Notes: generated by a model not told the origin, from the sequence alone. A stretch of 64,000 nucleotides of DNA from Acidobacteriota bacterium (GCA_016716715.1 JADJVE010000007.1:62001-126000); one strand, 5' to 3'. Numbered from the stretch's first letter, positions 1 through 11,203 are shown. A program made the numbers and translations.

Positions 1-760
1 CGCGGGCGAGGTCGCGTACCTCTCCGCTCCGGGCCGCGCGACGTTCGAGCGGCCCTACGGACTCGCGTGGCTCCTGCAGCTCTCGGCGGAGCTGCGCGGG
101 TGGGACGACCCCGAGGCGAGAGCATGGGCGAAGACGCTCGAGCCTCTCGAGAGCGCGGCCGTGCGGCGCCTCGCCGACTGGATTCCGAAGCTCGCATACC
201 CGATCCGCGAGGGCGAGCACGCGCAGACCGCGTTCGCGTTCGGGCTCGTCCTCGACTGGGCGCGCGCGTCGGGCGACGCGGCCATGGAACGCCTTCTCTC
301 CGCCCGCGTCCGGGACCTCTACGCAAAGGACCGGGCCTGCCCGATCGGGTACGAGCCGTCGGGGCAGGACTTCCTCTCGCCCTGCCTCGCGGAAGCCGAC
401 CTCATGCGCCGGCTCCTCGCGCCGCCCGCGTTCGCCGGCTGGCTGCTCGCCTTCCTGCCGGGCATTCCGGGCGACGGCGGCGCCGCCTGGCTGCCGGTCG
501 GGACCGTGACCGATCCGACCGACGGCAAGCTCGCCCACCTCGACGGCCTGAACCTCTCCCGCGCCTGGATGCTCGACGGGATCATGTCTGGGCTCCCGCC
601 GAAGGACGGCCGCCTGCCGGCCCTGCGGGCCGCGCGCGAGGCCCACGCCGCGGCGGGCCTCGCCGCCGTGACCGGCGCGCACTACGAAGGCGGCCACTGG
701 CTCGGGACGTTCGCCGCCTACTTCGCGACGCGGCGCGGGATCGCGGAGGCGGCGCCATGA
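1..760 (+). CDS. DUF2891 family protein, 5' end outside window
   Basis: The frame is already open at base 2 and ends in TGA at 758-760, giving 252 visible residues and no start codon. Family resemblance rests on FERPYGLAWLLQL near the visible N-terminus and GGHWLGTFAAYFAT near the C-terminus, both typical of DUF2891. The family is mostly helical and of unknown function; there is no signal peptide in the visible part, but the real N-terminus is missing. The stop overlaps the ATG of the next gene (ATGA), so the two are probably translationally coupled. I assign the family but no reaction. Confidence 0.8.
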   Translation, partial: AGEVAYLSAPGRATFERPYGLAWLLQLSAELRGWDDPEARAWAKTLEPLESAAVRRLADWIPKLAYPIREGEHAQTAFAFGLVLDWARASGDAAMERLLSARVRDLYAKDRACPIGYEPSGQDFLSPCLAEADLMRRLLAPPAFAGWLLAFLPGIPGDGGAAWLPVGTVTDPTDGKLAHLDGLNLSRAWMLDGIMSGLPPKDGRLPALRAAREAHAAAGLAAVTGAHYEGGHWLGTFAAYFATRRGIAEAAP

Positions 761-1515
761 CCGCGGCGACGCTCGCGCTCCTCTTCGGCTCGGCCGTGGG
801 AGCCGGGATCATGAACGCGCTCGCTGGCGGCGGGACGCTCCTCACCTTTCCGGCCCTCCTCCTCGCGGGCGTGCCTGCGATCCGCGCCAACGCGACGTCG
901 ACCGTCGCGCTCGTGCCCGGCGCCGCCGCGAGCCTCGCCGGATACCGCCGCGAGGTGGGCGCGCACTCGCGCTGGCTCACGACGCTCCTCATTCCGAGCC
1001 TCCTCGGAGGCGCGATCGGCTCCGTGCTCCTCCTCATGACCCCGGAGAAGATCTTCGAGCGTCTCGCCCCGTGGCTCGTTCTGTTCGCGACGCTCCTCTT
1101 CTTCTTCCAGATCCTGTGGGCGCGCCGCCGCCCCGAGGCGCACGCGCCGGAGCCGTCCTCGTGGGCGCTCGCGTCGGTCGCCCAGTTCTTCGCGGCGATC
1201 TACGGCGGGTACTTCGGAGCAGGAGTCGGGATCGTCATGCTCGTGATCCTCGGGGGGCTCGGCCTCACGGACATCCACGCGATGAACGGGCTCAAGAACT
1301 TCTTCGGGATCTGCATCAACAGCGTCGCGGCGCTGTACTTCATCGTCCGCGGCGCCGTGGACTGGCCGCTCGCCCTGCTCATGACGGCGGGAGCGATCCT
1401 CGGCGGGTTCGTCGGCGCGAACTTTGCACGCCGGATCGGCAAGGACAAGGCCCGCGTCGCGGTCGTCGCGATCGGGCTCGGGATCACGATCGTCCTCTTC
1501 CTTCAACGCCACTGA
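757..1515 (+). CDS. TauE/SafE family sulfite/anion exporter, membrane protein
   Basis: A 252-residue membrane protein with about eight hydrophobic segments in two similar halves, as in TauE/SafE (DUF81) permeases. Family signatures visible are GxxNALAGGGTLLTFPALLLAG near the start and FFAAIYGGYFGAGVGIVMLVIL in the second half. Members export sulfite, sulfoacetate or other small anions across the inner membrane; the substrate here cannot be read from sequence. The ATG overlaps the preceding stop by the ATGA arrangement. Length is normal for the family. Confidence 0.85.
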   Translation: MTAATLALLFGSAVGAGIMNALAGGGTLLTFPALLLAGVPAIRANATSTVALVPGAAASLAGYRREVGAHSRWLTTLLIPSLLGGAIGSVLLLMTPEKIFERLAPWLVLFATLLFFFQILWARRRPEAHAPEPSSWALASVAQFFAAIYGGYFGAGVGIVMLVILGGLGLTDIHAMNGLKNFFGICINSVAALYFIVRGAVDWPLALLMTAGAILGGFVGANFARRIGKDKARVAVVAIGLGITIVLFLQRH

Positions 1516-1560
1516 ACGCCTGCCGGGGGCGGAAGCCCGGCGCCACGAAAGGAGACACAC

Positions 1561-1986
1561 ATGCCGGCACGCACTGCCAGCGCCGTCTGGACCGGAGACC
1601 TCAAGAGCGGAAAAGGCACGATGAAATTCGGGGGCGGCGCCTGGGAAGGCGCCTACTCGTTCCAGTCGCGCTTCGAGGAGGGCGCGGGCACGAACCCGGA
1701 AGAGCTCGCGGCCGCCGCCCACGCGGGCTGCTTCTCGATGGCCTTCTCGAACGAGCTTTCCAAGGCGGGCTTCGTCCCGACGCGCGTCGCGACGACCGCA
1801 AAGGTCCACCTCGAGAAGGGCGACGCGGGCTTCTCGATCACCCGCATCGACCTCGCCTGTGAGGCGCAGGTGCCCGGGATCGACGACGCGAAGTTCCAGG
1901 AAGTCGGGGCGGCGGCCAAGAAGGGCTGCCCGATCTCGAAACTCTTCACGGGGGCCCAGATCAACCTGGACGCGAAGCTCGTCTAG
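1561..1986 (+). CDS. osmC: OsmC family peroxiredoxin
   Basis: A 141-residue OsmC-type thiol peroxidase that reduces organic hydroperoxides in the cytoplasm. The two redox cysteines are Cys57 in HAGCFSMA and Cys123 in KKGCPISK, and the conserved Glu48 sits in NPEELAAA. The full family length is present. An AAAGGAG Shine-Dalgarno sequence lies shortly before the ATG. The gene is followed by a paired-motif arm at 1994-2018 and an intrinsic terminator at 2022-2048, so it ends its transcription unit. Confidence 0.9.
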   Translation: MPARTASAVWTGDLKSGKGTMKFGGGAWEGAYSFQSRFEEGAGTNPEELAAAAHAGCFSMAFSNELSKAGFVPTRVATTAKVHLEKGDAGFSITRIDLACEAQVPGIDDAKFQEVGAAAKKGCPISKLFTGAQINLDAKLV

Positions 1987-1993
1987 AAAGATT

Positions 1994-2134
1994 GAAGATT
2001 TCTTAGAAGGTGAAGAGGGGAGGGCGCCGAAACAGTCGGCGCCCTTTTCGCGTATTGGAGTCAAACCCGCAGGAAACAGGAGGCATCAATGATGAAACCG
2101 CGCCGCAGCATTCTTACTTTCAAAGAAATCGTTC
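1994..2134. repeat. Paired inverted motif, copy A (osmC/DUF1579 junction)
   Basis: Left arm 1994-2018 on + reads GAAGATTTCTTAGAAGGTG then AAGAGG. Right arm 2111-2134 reads as the same motif on the minus strand with core GATTTCTTTGAAAGTAAG. The 92-base loop holds the osmC terminator and the ribosome binding site and ATG of the next gene. The right arm begins 22 bases into that gene and encodes part of its signal peptide. Confidence 0.8.
2022..2048 (+). terminator. Intrinsic terminator of osmC
   Basis: A perfect 9-bp stem GGGCGCCGA / TCGGCGCCC with loop AACAG, followed by TTTT. It starts four bases after the left arm of motif pair A. Confidence 0.85.
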
Positions 2135-2727
2135 TTCTTTGTCTTTCTCTCCTCGTTCTTCCGTCGGCGCTAGCCGACGACAAGGCCGCGGCGGCGGCGA
2201 AGCCCGCCGCCGCCATGAGCCAGGACGACATGATGAAAGCCTGGATGGCGTTCGCCACGCCGGGCGCGCCGCACAAGGCGCTCGAGATGACGGTCGGGTC
2301 GTGGGACGTGAAGACGAAGATGTGGATGGCGCCCGGAGCGCCGCCTCAGGAAACCGCCGGCACGTCGGAAAACAAGATGATCCTCGGCGGGCGTTACCTC
2401 GAGCAGCGCTACGAGGGCACGATGATGGGTCAGCCCTTCAGCGGGATCGGCGTCACCGGCTTCGACAACTACAAGAAGAAGTTCGTTTCCACGTGGATCG
2501 ACTCGATGGGAACCGGGATCATGTCGATGGCCGGCACGGCCGACAAGACGGGGAAGGTCATCACGTCGTGGGGAACGATGGACGACCCCGCCGAAAAGCG
2601 GACCATGAAGGCCAAGACTGTCGTGACGATCGTCGATGCCGACCACCACACGTACGAGTCGTGGCACGCGCTGGCCGACGGGAAGATGACGAAGGACCTC
2701 GAGATCCACTACACCCGCAAGAAGTAG
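2089..2727 (+). CDS. Secreted DUF1579 family protein
   Basis: A 212-residue protein with a signal peptide (MMKPRRSILTFKEIVLLCLSL onward, cleavage likely after ALA near residue 29), followed by a DUF1579 domain, a lipocalin-like beta barrel of unknown function. Family features are VGSWDVKTKMWMAPG, GRYLEQRYEGTMMGQPF and GFDNYKKKF. A strong CAGGAGG site at 2077-2083 serves ATG 2089 or 2092. The oddity is that the signal-peptide codons TFKEIVLLCLS are the right arm of motif pair A, AT-rich against the GC-rich body of the gene. The stop nearly abuts the convergent LigD-like gene, with no terminator visible between them. Confidence 0.85.
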   Translation: MMKPRRSILTFKEIVLLCLSLLVLPSALADDKAAAAAKPAAAMSQDDMMKAWMAFATPGAPHKALEMTVGSWDVKTKMWMAPGAPPQETAGTSENKMILGGRYLEQRYEGTMMGQPFSGIGVTGFDNYKKKFVSTWIDSMGTGIMSMAGTADKTGKVITSWGTMDDPAEKRTMKAKTVVTIVDADHHTYESWHALADGKMTKDLEIHYTRKK

Positions 2728-2728
2728 G

Positions 2729-4351
2729 TCAGAGACTCCGGAGGGCCTCGAGCGCGGGCTCGAGCGCCTGGCGGCGCCTGAAGAAGTCGGCCCACGGGTC
2801 GCGCTTCTTCAGGCGCGCCGCGAAGTTCCCGAGCGTGAAGTCCTCGGCCCGCAGCGACGGCACGACCTCGCCCCACGAGAGCGGCGTCGAAACCGGAGCG
2901 TGCGGGCGCCGTCGTACCGAGTAGGGCGACACCACGGTCTGCCCGAACGCGTTCCGGAAGGAATCGAGGAAGACGCGCCCTTTTCTCGCCGCGATCCGCA
3001 TCTCCATCGTGAGGTCCTTCGGCCAGGCTGCCGCGAGGCGCGTTCCGAGCGTCTTCGCGAACCAGGTGACGGCCTCGGTGTCCGGTCCGCGGACGATCGG
3101 CACGAAGACGTGGAGCCCCTTTCCGCCGGAAGTCTTCACGTACGAAACGAGCTCGAGGGCGTCGAGCGCCTGCTTCACCTTGAGAGCCGCGCCCACGGCA
3201 TCGGTGATGAGGCCCGAGTCCGGGTCGAGGTCGAAGCAGACCCAGTCGGGCTTGTCGAGCTCGTCGGCGCGGCTGCCCCAGACGTGGGTGGCGATGCAGC
3301 CGAGGTTCGCGAGCGCGAGCTGCGTCTCCAGCTTCCCGCCCACGACCGTGTTCGTCACCTTGCGGTCCTTGCCGTGGCGCACGACGACGGTCGGCGTGCC
3401 GGGGGGCATGCTGCCGGGCTTTTCCTTCTGGTAGAAGCATTCGCCCGAAAGGCCGTCCGGGCAGCGCTCGAGCGAGAGCGGCCGCTCGTCGACCCACGGG
3501 CGAAGCTTGTCGAAGACGCCCGCGTAGAAGGCGACGAGGTCGCCCTTCGTCCAGCCCTCTTCGGGCCAGAAGACCTTGTCCGGGTTGGAGACGGGGACGG
3601 GGAACGAAGAAGAAGATTTCTTTGAAGGTGAAGAAGGGCGGGCCACTGCGGATGTGCGCGGCCGGGAGTGCCATACCGCGGGGGCGTCCTTTTGCTTTCG
3701 CTGGAGGAGCTTCGGGTTCTTCAGGAGCTTCTCGACCTCGGCGACGGGGTCGCCCGTCGAGGCCTTCTCGACGTCGCCTCCCTCGTCGATGGCGATCTGG
3801 GTCAGGAGCCGGTTCGAGACGACCGAGCGCGGGCGCGTCTCGGCGACGTCCTCGTCCGAGGCGAAGTCGTCACGGTGCTTGATCAGGAGCCAGGACGGCT
3901 TCGAAGAGCCGCCCCAGCCCTTCGTCCGGACGAGGACCCAGGAGCCCTTCAGCTTCTCGCCGTGCAGCGTGAACTTCAGGTCTCCCTTCTTGAGCGCCGC
4001 GTCCACGTCGGGCGACTCCGGCGTCCACGTGCCGCGGTCCCAGACCATCACCGTTCCGCCGCCGTACTCCGCGGCCGGGATGATTCCCTCGAACGCCGCG
4101 TACTCGAGCGGGTGGTCCTCGACGTGAGACGCCATCCGCTTGACGGCGGGATCGAGGGCCGGGCCCTTCGGGATCGCCCACGAGAGGAGGACGCCGTTCC
4201 ATTCCAGCCGGAAGTCGTAGTGGAGGGCGGTCGCCCTGTGCTTCTGGACGACGTAGGCGAGGCCCTTGCCACTCTTTCTCGGCGCTCTCGCGCCGGCAGG
4301 CTCGGGCGTGACGTCGAAGCGGCGCTTCTTCCGGTATTCCTCGAGGGGCAT
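2729..4351 (-). CDS. LigD-like protein with phosphoesterase and polymerase domains, no ligase domain
   Basis: A 540-residue protein of bacterial non-homologous end joining. Residues 25-190 form the 3'-phosphoesterase (PE) domain: His38, His44, Asp46, Arg48, His80 and Tyr84 match the catalytic set of Pseudomonas LigD at a constant offset. Residues 255-540 form the primase/polymerase domain, with the metal-binding pair in FDLDPD (Asp374, Asp376), TSGGKGLH and Asp463 in FLDSF. The ATP-dependent ligase domain that usually sits between or beside these is absent; only a linker (about 195-255) joins them, and it contains a motif arm (SSPSKKSSSS). Ku and a ligase would have to lie elsewhere. A TATCGT box ends 7 bases before the ATG. 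Confidence 0.9.
   Translation of the reverse strand: MPLEEYRKKRRFDVTPEPAGARAPRKSGKGLAYVVQKHRATALHYDFRLEWNGVLLSWAIPKGPALDPAVKRMASHVEDHPLEYAAFEGIIPAAEYGGGTVMVWDRGTWTPESPDVDAALKKGDLKFTLHGEKLKGSWVLVRTKGWGGSSKPSWLLIKHRDDFASDEDVAETRPRSVVSNRLLTQIAIDEGGDVEKASTGDPVAEVEKLLKNPKLLQRKQKDAPAVWHSRPRTSAVARPSSPSKKSSSSFPVPVSNPDKVFWPEEGWTKGDLVAFYAGVFDKLRPWVDERPLSLERCPDGLSGECFYQKEKPGSMPPGTPTVVVRHGKDRKVTNTVVGGKLETQLALANLGCIATHVWGSRADELDKPDWVCFDLDPDSGLITDAVGAALKVKQALDALELVSYVKTSGGKGLHVFVPIVRGPDTEAVTWFAKTLGTRLAAAWPKDLTMEMRIAARKGRVFLDSFRNAFGQTVVSPYSVRRRPHAPVSTPLSWGEVVPSLRAEDFTLGNFAARLKKRDPWADFFRRRQALEPALEALRSL
3612..3713. repeat. Paired inverted motif, copy in LigD-like linker (right arm decayed)
   Basis: Left arm 3612-3637 is a near-perfect copy (core GATTTCTTTGAAGGTGAAG), antisense to the ligD-like gene and located exactly in the interdomain linker. 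A weak right arm, read on the minus strand as GAAGCTCCTCCAGCGAAAGC and onward, lies at 3686-3713. The loop is 48 bases. The right arm alone would not be convincing. Confidence 0.55.
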
Positions 4352-4358
4352 CGAGGGG

Positions 4359-4364
4359 ACGATA
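4359..4364 (-). promoter_or_regulatory. -10-like box TATCGT for leaderless ligD-like gene
   Basis: On the minus strand TATCGT ends 7 bases before the ATG at 4351. It fits the short-leader pattern seen at many genes in this window. Confidence 0.4.
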
Positions 4365-4488
4365 CGGGGAACCCGTGCGGACCGCCAGGTTCGCTGCTTC
4401 TGCGTGCTAGGATCGTGCGTTCTCAGGACGGTCGCGGCTCCGTGACGAGGCTTGCTCGGGAGCCAATGGAGGAGGTCGACGGCGGGCG

Positions 4489-7061
4489 ATGGACGACACC
4501 CAGCAGCCTGTCGACCCGGACGTAAAGGAAGCCCTCCTCGAGCTTCAGCGTTACCTGTCCGACAGCCTCGCGCCGCTCATGGTGGCCGAGTCGATCAACC
4601 TGCTCCTTGACCACCCCGCCACGCTCACCGCGACCGAGGTGCAGGCCTGGACGATCGCGCAGTTCCGCGGCCGCAGCCAGAACGTCGCGATTTCCGATTA
4701 CCTCTACCACGCCGTCGAGAAGCTTCACGCGATGGGCCAGTTCGACCTTGTCCCGCGCGATCCGCTGCGCCGGTACCTTCAGGACCTCTCCCAGCAGCTT
4801 CTCGTGTTCTGCCCTCCGGCCGACCGGGACCTGCTCCGGCAGAACCTGGGCCGGCTCGGCCAGGCGGAGAGCGTCCTCTCGGCGCCGGTCGAAATGCTGC
4901 GCCGGCAGGGAACGACAACGGGAGCTCCCACCGTCACACGCCCGGTATCGGGCGAGCACGGCGTTGCGCTGACCGCCAACACCGTTTCCGACCTCCGGCA
5001 CCTCTCGATGCTGCTCGAGCGCCTCGGCCCCCTCGATGCGCTGCCTCCGGCCGGAAACTACGGCGCCGCCGGCAGGGGAGAGGCGGGCCCCTTCGGAGCC
5101 GCAGCCGGCGCCGCCGCAGCGCCGGCCCCGGCGGGCACGTCGCCCCCGGCCGCTCCGTTCGGCGCGATGGTCCAGTCCCCGCGCGAGGCTCTGGTCTCCC
5201 AGATCCTCGCCGTGGCCGCGATGGCGGCGCGCTCGGACGGAGAGCTGGGCCAGGCCCTCGAGCGCCTCCGCGCCGCCGGAGTGGACGTTCCGTCCGGCGA
5301 CGTCATCCGGACTCTCGGGCGCTCGATCCCGCCGTGGCCGCTGTCCCTGCCGTCCGAGCCCGTCGAGGAGGCCCTGGCGTCCGCCCGCGCGTCCGCCACG
5401 CAAGCCATTCGCCGCGTCGTCACCCTCCCCAAGGACCAGGAGGAAGTTGGAAAGCGCTTCCACGAGATGGTGGCGGCGGCGGTCGAGCAGCTGAACCAGG
5501 GCTCGCTGACGCGGGCCTCGCGGATGTTCGACGTCGCCGAGAAGCTCATCGTCGAGAACAAGGTCAGCCCGCTCTCGCTCGAGACCACGCGGAAGAAGGC
5601 GCAGGATTCGGTGGACCTCGAGCGTGTTCGCAGCCTCGGCGAGGACGCGCGGAACCAGCAGCCTCTCGCGCGCATCCTCTCGTTCTTCCCGGGGTTTTCG
5701 GTCGGCACGCTCATCCAGGAGCTGCATGTCGAGGAGAAACGGGAACGGCGCCGCCTCCTCCTCTCCCTCCTCGAGATCTACGGACCCGAGGCGCGCGCGG
5801 CCGCGCTCGAAGTCCTCCGCCAGCTTGCCGCCGTCGGCACCCCCGAGCAGGACTGGCACTTCAAGCGGAACCTCCTCTACCTCCTCCGCAAGACGCCGCG
5901 GCCGGCGGATCAGACGCCGGACGCCGAGATGGACGCCGTCATCCCGTTCGCCGACCCTTCGCTCCCGCCGCCCATCGTCAAGGAGGCGATCGCGGGCCTC
6001 GCGGCCATCAAGCACGAGCGTTCCGAGGCGGTGCTCGTCACCCTCGTGCAGGGCCTCGAGACGATGCTCGCGAAGAAGGGCGACGCCCCGTTCGACGAGG
6101 CCGAGCTCCAGCCGCTCCTCGACCGCGCGGTCGCGGCGCTCGCGCGATTCGGAAGCCCGACGGCGCGGCGCGTCGTCGTCGAGCACGGGCTGAAGAGGAA
6201 GAGCGGTCTCGGCGACGTCGGCGCCCGGCTGGCTGAGCTCGCGACCCAGGACCTCACGGACGACCCGGAGCTCGTGAGCCTCCTCCTCAAGAGCGCGCGG
6301 GCCGAGATGCCCTTCAAGGTCTTCGGCCTCACGCTGAAGAAGCGCGAGGACCGGCTGTCCCCGATCGTGGAGGCGCTGTCCGGCACCCCCGCGCCGGGCG
6401 TCCGGAAAGTGTTCGAGGAGATCGTCGAGAAGCACGCCGACACGCCCGCCGCCCGGGCCGCTTCGCGTGCTCTCGCCGCCTTCGACGCGCCGAAAGCGGC
6501 CGAGGAGGGGCAGGCGAGTCTCATGGGCGACCTCGCGATCTTCGAGCTGCCCGCGCTGCTTCAGAGCCTCGCGTCCACTGAGGTGACGGGCGCGCTGTCG
6601 CTGCGCGACGTCGGCGGCGGAGTGGTCGGCAAATTCCTGCTCGAGAGCGGGAAGATCCGGTCCGCCGAGGCATTCGGCCTCAAGGGCGACGACGCCTGCT
6701 TCCAGCTCTTCGAACGCCCCACCGGCGGCACGTTTTCGTTCGTGCGCCAGCCGGCGCTGCCGCCTCTCCGCGAGGGCGAGAGCCTGCGCGAGGTCGTGTC
6801 GATCCTTCTCGAGGGCATGCGGCGTTACGACGACTTCCAGCGCTTCTCGGCGCTCGTTCCCGACGACCTCGTGCTCGCGCCGACGGGGACGAAGCCGTCG
6901 ACGGAGCCGGAAGAGGCGGACGGCGCGCTCCAGAAAGCGGTGTGGACGAAGGCGTCCGGCGGGGCGACCCCGAAAGCAATCGAGTCGGCGGTGGCCGCCG
7001 ACTCGTACCGGATCCGGAGATTGCTGGTCAGGTGGGTGGAAGAGGGGAGCCTGAAGGCCGC

Positions 7062-7065
<4 letters not shown>
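4489..7065 (+). CDS. HEAT-like helical protein with C-terminal DUF4388 (PATAN) domain
   Basis: An 858-residue cytoplasmic protein. Residues 1-120 are helical, followed by an Ala/Pro-rich linker (about 140-225), then a long helical HEAT-like region (about 320-680) with repeats such as ARAAALEVLRQLAAVG. A DUF4388/PATAN domain follows (about 680-785: GDLAIFELPALLQSLASTE, GALSLRD, GKFLLESGKIRSAE). PATAN domains occur in PatA-like and other bacterial regulators; the molecular role is unknown. The ATG has GGAGGAGGT upstream. The stop codon shares the palindrome CTAG (7062-7065) with the convergent acs stop. A second PATAN protein lies at the end of the window. Confidence 0.7.
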
Positions 7066-9080
<2,015 letters not shown>

Positions 9081-9173
9081 GGCGTGTGCTCCTTCTGATC
9101 TTCTTTCGCGGAGTGGCGGCCAGCCGGGCTCACGCGGGACGGGGAGACCCCCGCCCCGCGGAGCCTCGCGGGA

Positions 9174-10334
9174 TCAGTAGTAGAAGAGCTGGACCTGGAC
9201 GGTGTACTGGTTCGTCGTGGCGGTCTTCGGGTCGTTCGGGAGCTGCTTGCGCGTCCAGCCGCCCTTGAGGTTGAAATTCGCGCCGTACGGATACCAGCCG
9301 AGGCCGAGCTGGAGGAAGTTCTTGTTCAGCGAGTCGCAGCCGGCGGCAGGGCAGCCCGCGGTGCCGTTCTTGTAGTTCTGGGTCTCGTAGCGGGCGAAGG
9401 GCATGAGCTTGATGTCGCCGCCGGTGTAGAAGCCGGCCTCGGTGAAGAGGACGTCCTGCTTGAAGAGCGCGGTCGTCGGGAACGTCACGCCGCCGTCGTA
9501 GTGAATGTAGTCGACCTGCGCCGTGATTCCGCCCTTACCGATGGGATAGTCGAAGAAGACGTCTCCCGCGTACGCCGAGTAGTCGCCCTGCGTGTCGTAG
9601 CTGGCGCCGAATGCGAGGACCTTCTTCTTGCCGAGGTACGTGCCCGGGTAGAACTGGGCCTTCTCGACGTCGAACACGTTGTACATGACCCGGCCCGTGA
9701 ACCGGAACGAGTTCTTCACGCCGGGGGCTCGGAAGCCGGAATAAACACCCGCGCGGTACTCGAGGTGGTCGCCCGCGAGGTAGCCCATCGCTTGAAAGCC
9801 CGTGTCGCGGCCGACGGAGGACTGCGTCGAGGCGCTCTCCTGGAAGGACCACGTTCCGTAGTCCATCGAGACGAGGTTCACGGCGCTGGAGTTGCAGTTG
9901 CGGCAGAGTGGAATGAGGATGAGACCGCCCTGGAGGCTCAGCGCGTTGTCGATCTTCCAGCTGAGGAAGGCGTCCTGGACGATGAAGCCGGTGCCGGGGG
10001 CCTTGGTGCCGGTCGTGCTTCCGACGGCCTGCGTGGACTTCCCGAGGTTCGGGTTGTCCGTCATGAAGAAGAACGTGACGTCCTTCGCCACCTGGCCTCC
10101 GAGGAAGAACCGCGCTCGACGCAGGAAGAGATTCTGCTGAAAGCCGGCCTGGCCGCCCGTGGCGTCCGACTGGCCGTTCCAGTCCGCCCATCCCTGCAGC
10201 AGGATGCCGAGGCGGAAGTTCACGTTGTCGTTGACCTTGATGATCGCCTGGGCGCTGGCGAGACCGGGCAGGAGCGCCACGACCACGGCCAGGGCGACGA
10301 GAGCCACGCGAGCGGAAAGGATCCTTGAACGCAC
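9174..10334 (-). CDS. Outer-membrane porin (phosphate-selective porin O/P-like)
   Basis: A 386-residue protein starting at GTG 10334, chosen because AAGGAGG lies five bases upstream and a clean signal peptide follows (VALVALAVVVALLPGLASAQA). The mature part alternates as in a beta barrel and starts with FRLGILLQGWADWN, FLRRARFFLGGQV and FFFMTDNPNLG, the pattern of OprO/OprP-like porins. It ends in aromatic YTVQVQLFYY, a typical outer-membrane insertion signal. It probably forms a diffusion channel for anions or carboxylates, in keeping with acs and the symporter nearby; the substrate is inference. Confidence 0.8.
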   Translation of the reverse strand: MRSRILSARVALVALAVVVALLPGLASAQAIIKVNDNVNFRLGILLQGWADWNGQSDATGGQAGFQQNLFLRRARFFLGGQVAKDVTFFFMTDNPNLGKSTQAVGSTTGTKAPGTGFIVQDAFLSWKIDNALSLQGGLILIPLCRNCNSSAVNLVSMDYGTWSFQESASTQSSVGRDTGFQAMGYLAGDHLEYRAGVYSGFRAPGVKNSFRFTGRVMYNVFDVEKAQFYPGTYLGKKKVLAFGASYDTQGDYSAYAGDVFFDYPIGKGGITAQVDYIHYDGGVTFPTTALFKQDVLFTEAGFYTGGDIKLMPFARYETQNYKNGTAGCPAAGCDSLNKNFLQLGLGWYPYGANFNLKGGWTRKQLPNDPKTATTNQYTVQVQLFYY

Positions 10335-10484
10335 ACCTTCCTCCTTACACGTCAGCACGCCGAAAGAGCGGCACGAACGGAAGCGCATCAATGTGAAAAC
10401 GATAAACACCCAGTGGATTCCGCGTCAACTGGAATCTCTGTCGAGACGTTATCTCTTTTGGGCGCTCCGGGGCGCCGTCTCGCG

Positions 10485-10907
10485 TTAACGCCGGCCCCCC
10501 GGAAGGACCCGGGGCCGCACGACGGCGAGCAGGATCCCTGCGAGATTGGACAGGACGGTCAGGGCGAGAGCGATGAGGAGGAGGACCATGGCCCTCGAGG
10601 GCAGCTCCTCGAAGCCGGCGGCGGGCGGCAGACGCGACCGAAGGGCGAAAAGCGGCATGAGCAGGAATGCCGCCGCGGCCGGAACCGTGAGAAGGAGAGC
10701 CGCGAGGATGCGCCCGAGGCGGGGCAGGACTCCGGGCGCGCTCCCGCTCACCCTCTCGATCCGGATCCAGAACGCCACGAACCCGGCGAGGGCGACGAGA
10801 AGGGTGGGTGGAAACACCCAGGCCGGGATGTAATGAAACGCCGCGGCGGCGTAGAGGCCGCCGAAGAGCAGGATGCCGATCAGGTTCGTCCCGAGGAGGT
10901 TGAGCAT
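10485..10907 (-). CDS. Small hypothetical membrane protein
   Basis: A 140-residue protein with about four hydrophobic helices (MLNLLGTNLIGILLFGGLY, WVFPPTLLVALAGFVAFWI, ILAALLLTVPAAAAFLLMP, MVLLLIALALTVLSNLAGILLAVV) and a basic C-terminal tail. The start at ATG 10907 is chosen because it lies two bases after the stop of the upstream gene. I recognise no family. It forms a two-gene unit with the small membrane protein upstream, between the porin and the symporter, so a membrane role in the same locus is possible but unproven. Confidence 0.6.
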   Translation of the reverse strand: MLNLLGTNLIGILLFGGLYAAAAFHYIPAWVFPPTLLVALAGFVAFWIRIERVSGSAPGVLPRLGRILAALLLTVPAAAAFLLMPLFALRSRLPPAAGFEELPSRAMVLLLIALALTVLSNLAGILLAVVRPRVLPGGRR

Positions 10908-10909
10908 GC

Positions 10910-11197
10910 TCAGGCGAGGCCCGACCCGATCAGGATCATGAGGGTGCGGGAGAGGAGCCAGACGCAAATGAGGAGCCCCAGCGTGACGCCTCGAACGCGG
11001 GTCTCAGGCGTGCCCGGGGCGAGGAAGGACCGCGCGGGCACCGTGAGCGGGTGGGTCATGATCGTCAGAAAGGCGAGGAGCTTGCTCTCCGGGTTCCGGA
11101 TGAGCTTCGCGACGAGCATGTGGAGCGCGAGATAGATCGTCGCCATGAAGGCGAGGAACCACACGAGGTAAACGACGCGGAAGGCGACCTCTCGCAT
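10910..11197 (-). CDS. Small membrane protein, weakly YggT-like
   Basis: A 95-residue protein with an N-terminal hydrophobic pair (VVYLVWFLAFMATIYLALHMLVAKL) and a C-terminal one (GVTLGLLICVWLLSRTLMILIG). Between them HPLTVPARSFLAPGTPETRVRG vaguely resembles the DPLLxPxR loop of YggT proteins. The similarity is too weak for a firm family call. It is the first gene of a two-gene unit, and TAGACT ends exactly 6 bases before the ATG, suggesting a leaderless transcript. Confidence 0.55.
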   Translation of the reverse strand: MREVAFRVVYLVWFLAFMATIYLALHMLVAKLIRNPESKLLAFLTIMTHPLTVPARSFLAPGTPETRVRGVTLGLLICVWLLSRTLMILIGSGLA

Positions 11198-11203
11198 CGG
11201 CGG

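Noticed and set aside
9085..9112. Possible motif arm before acs (minus-strand GAAGATCAGAAGGAGC)
   Set aside because: It lacks the central part of the motif, has no partner, and is explained by the acs ribosome binding site.
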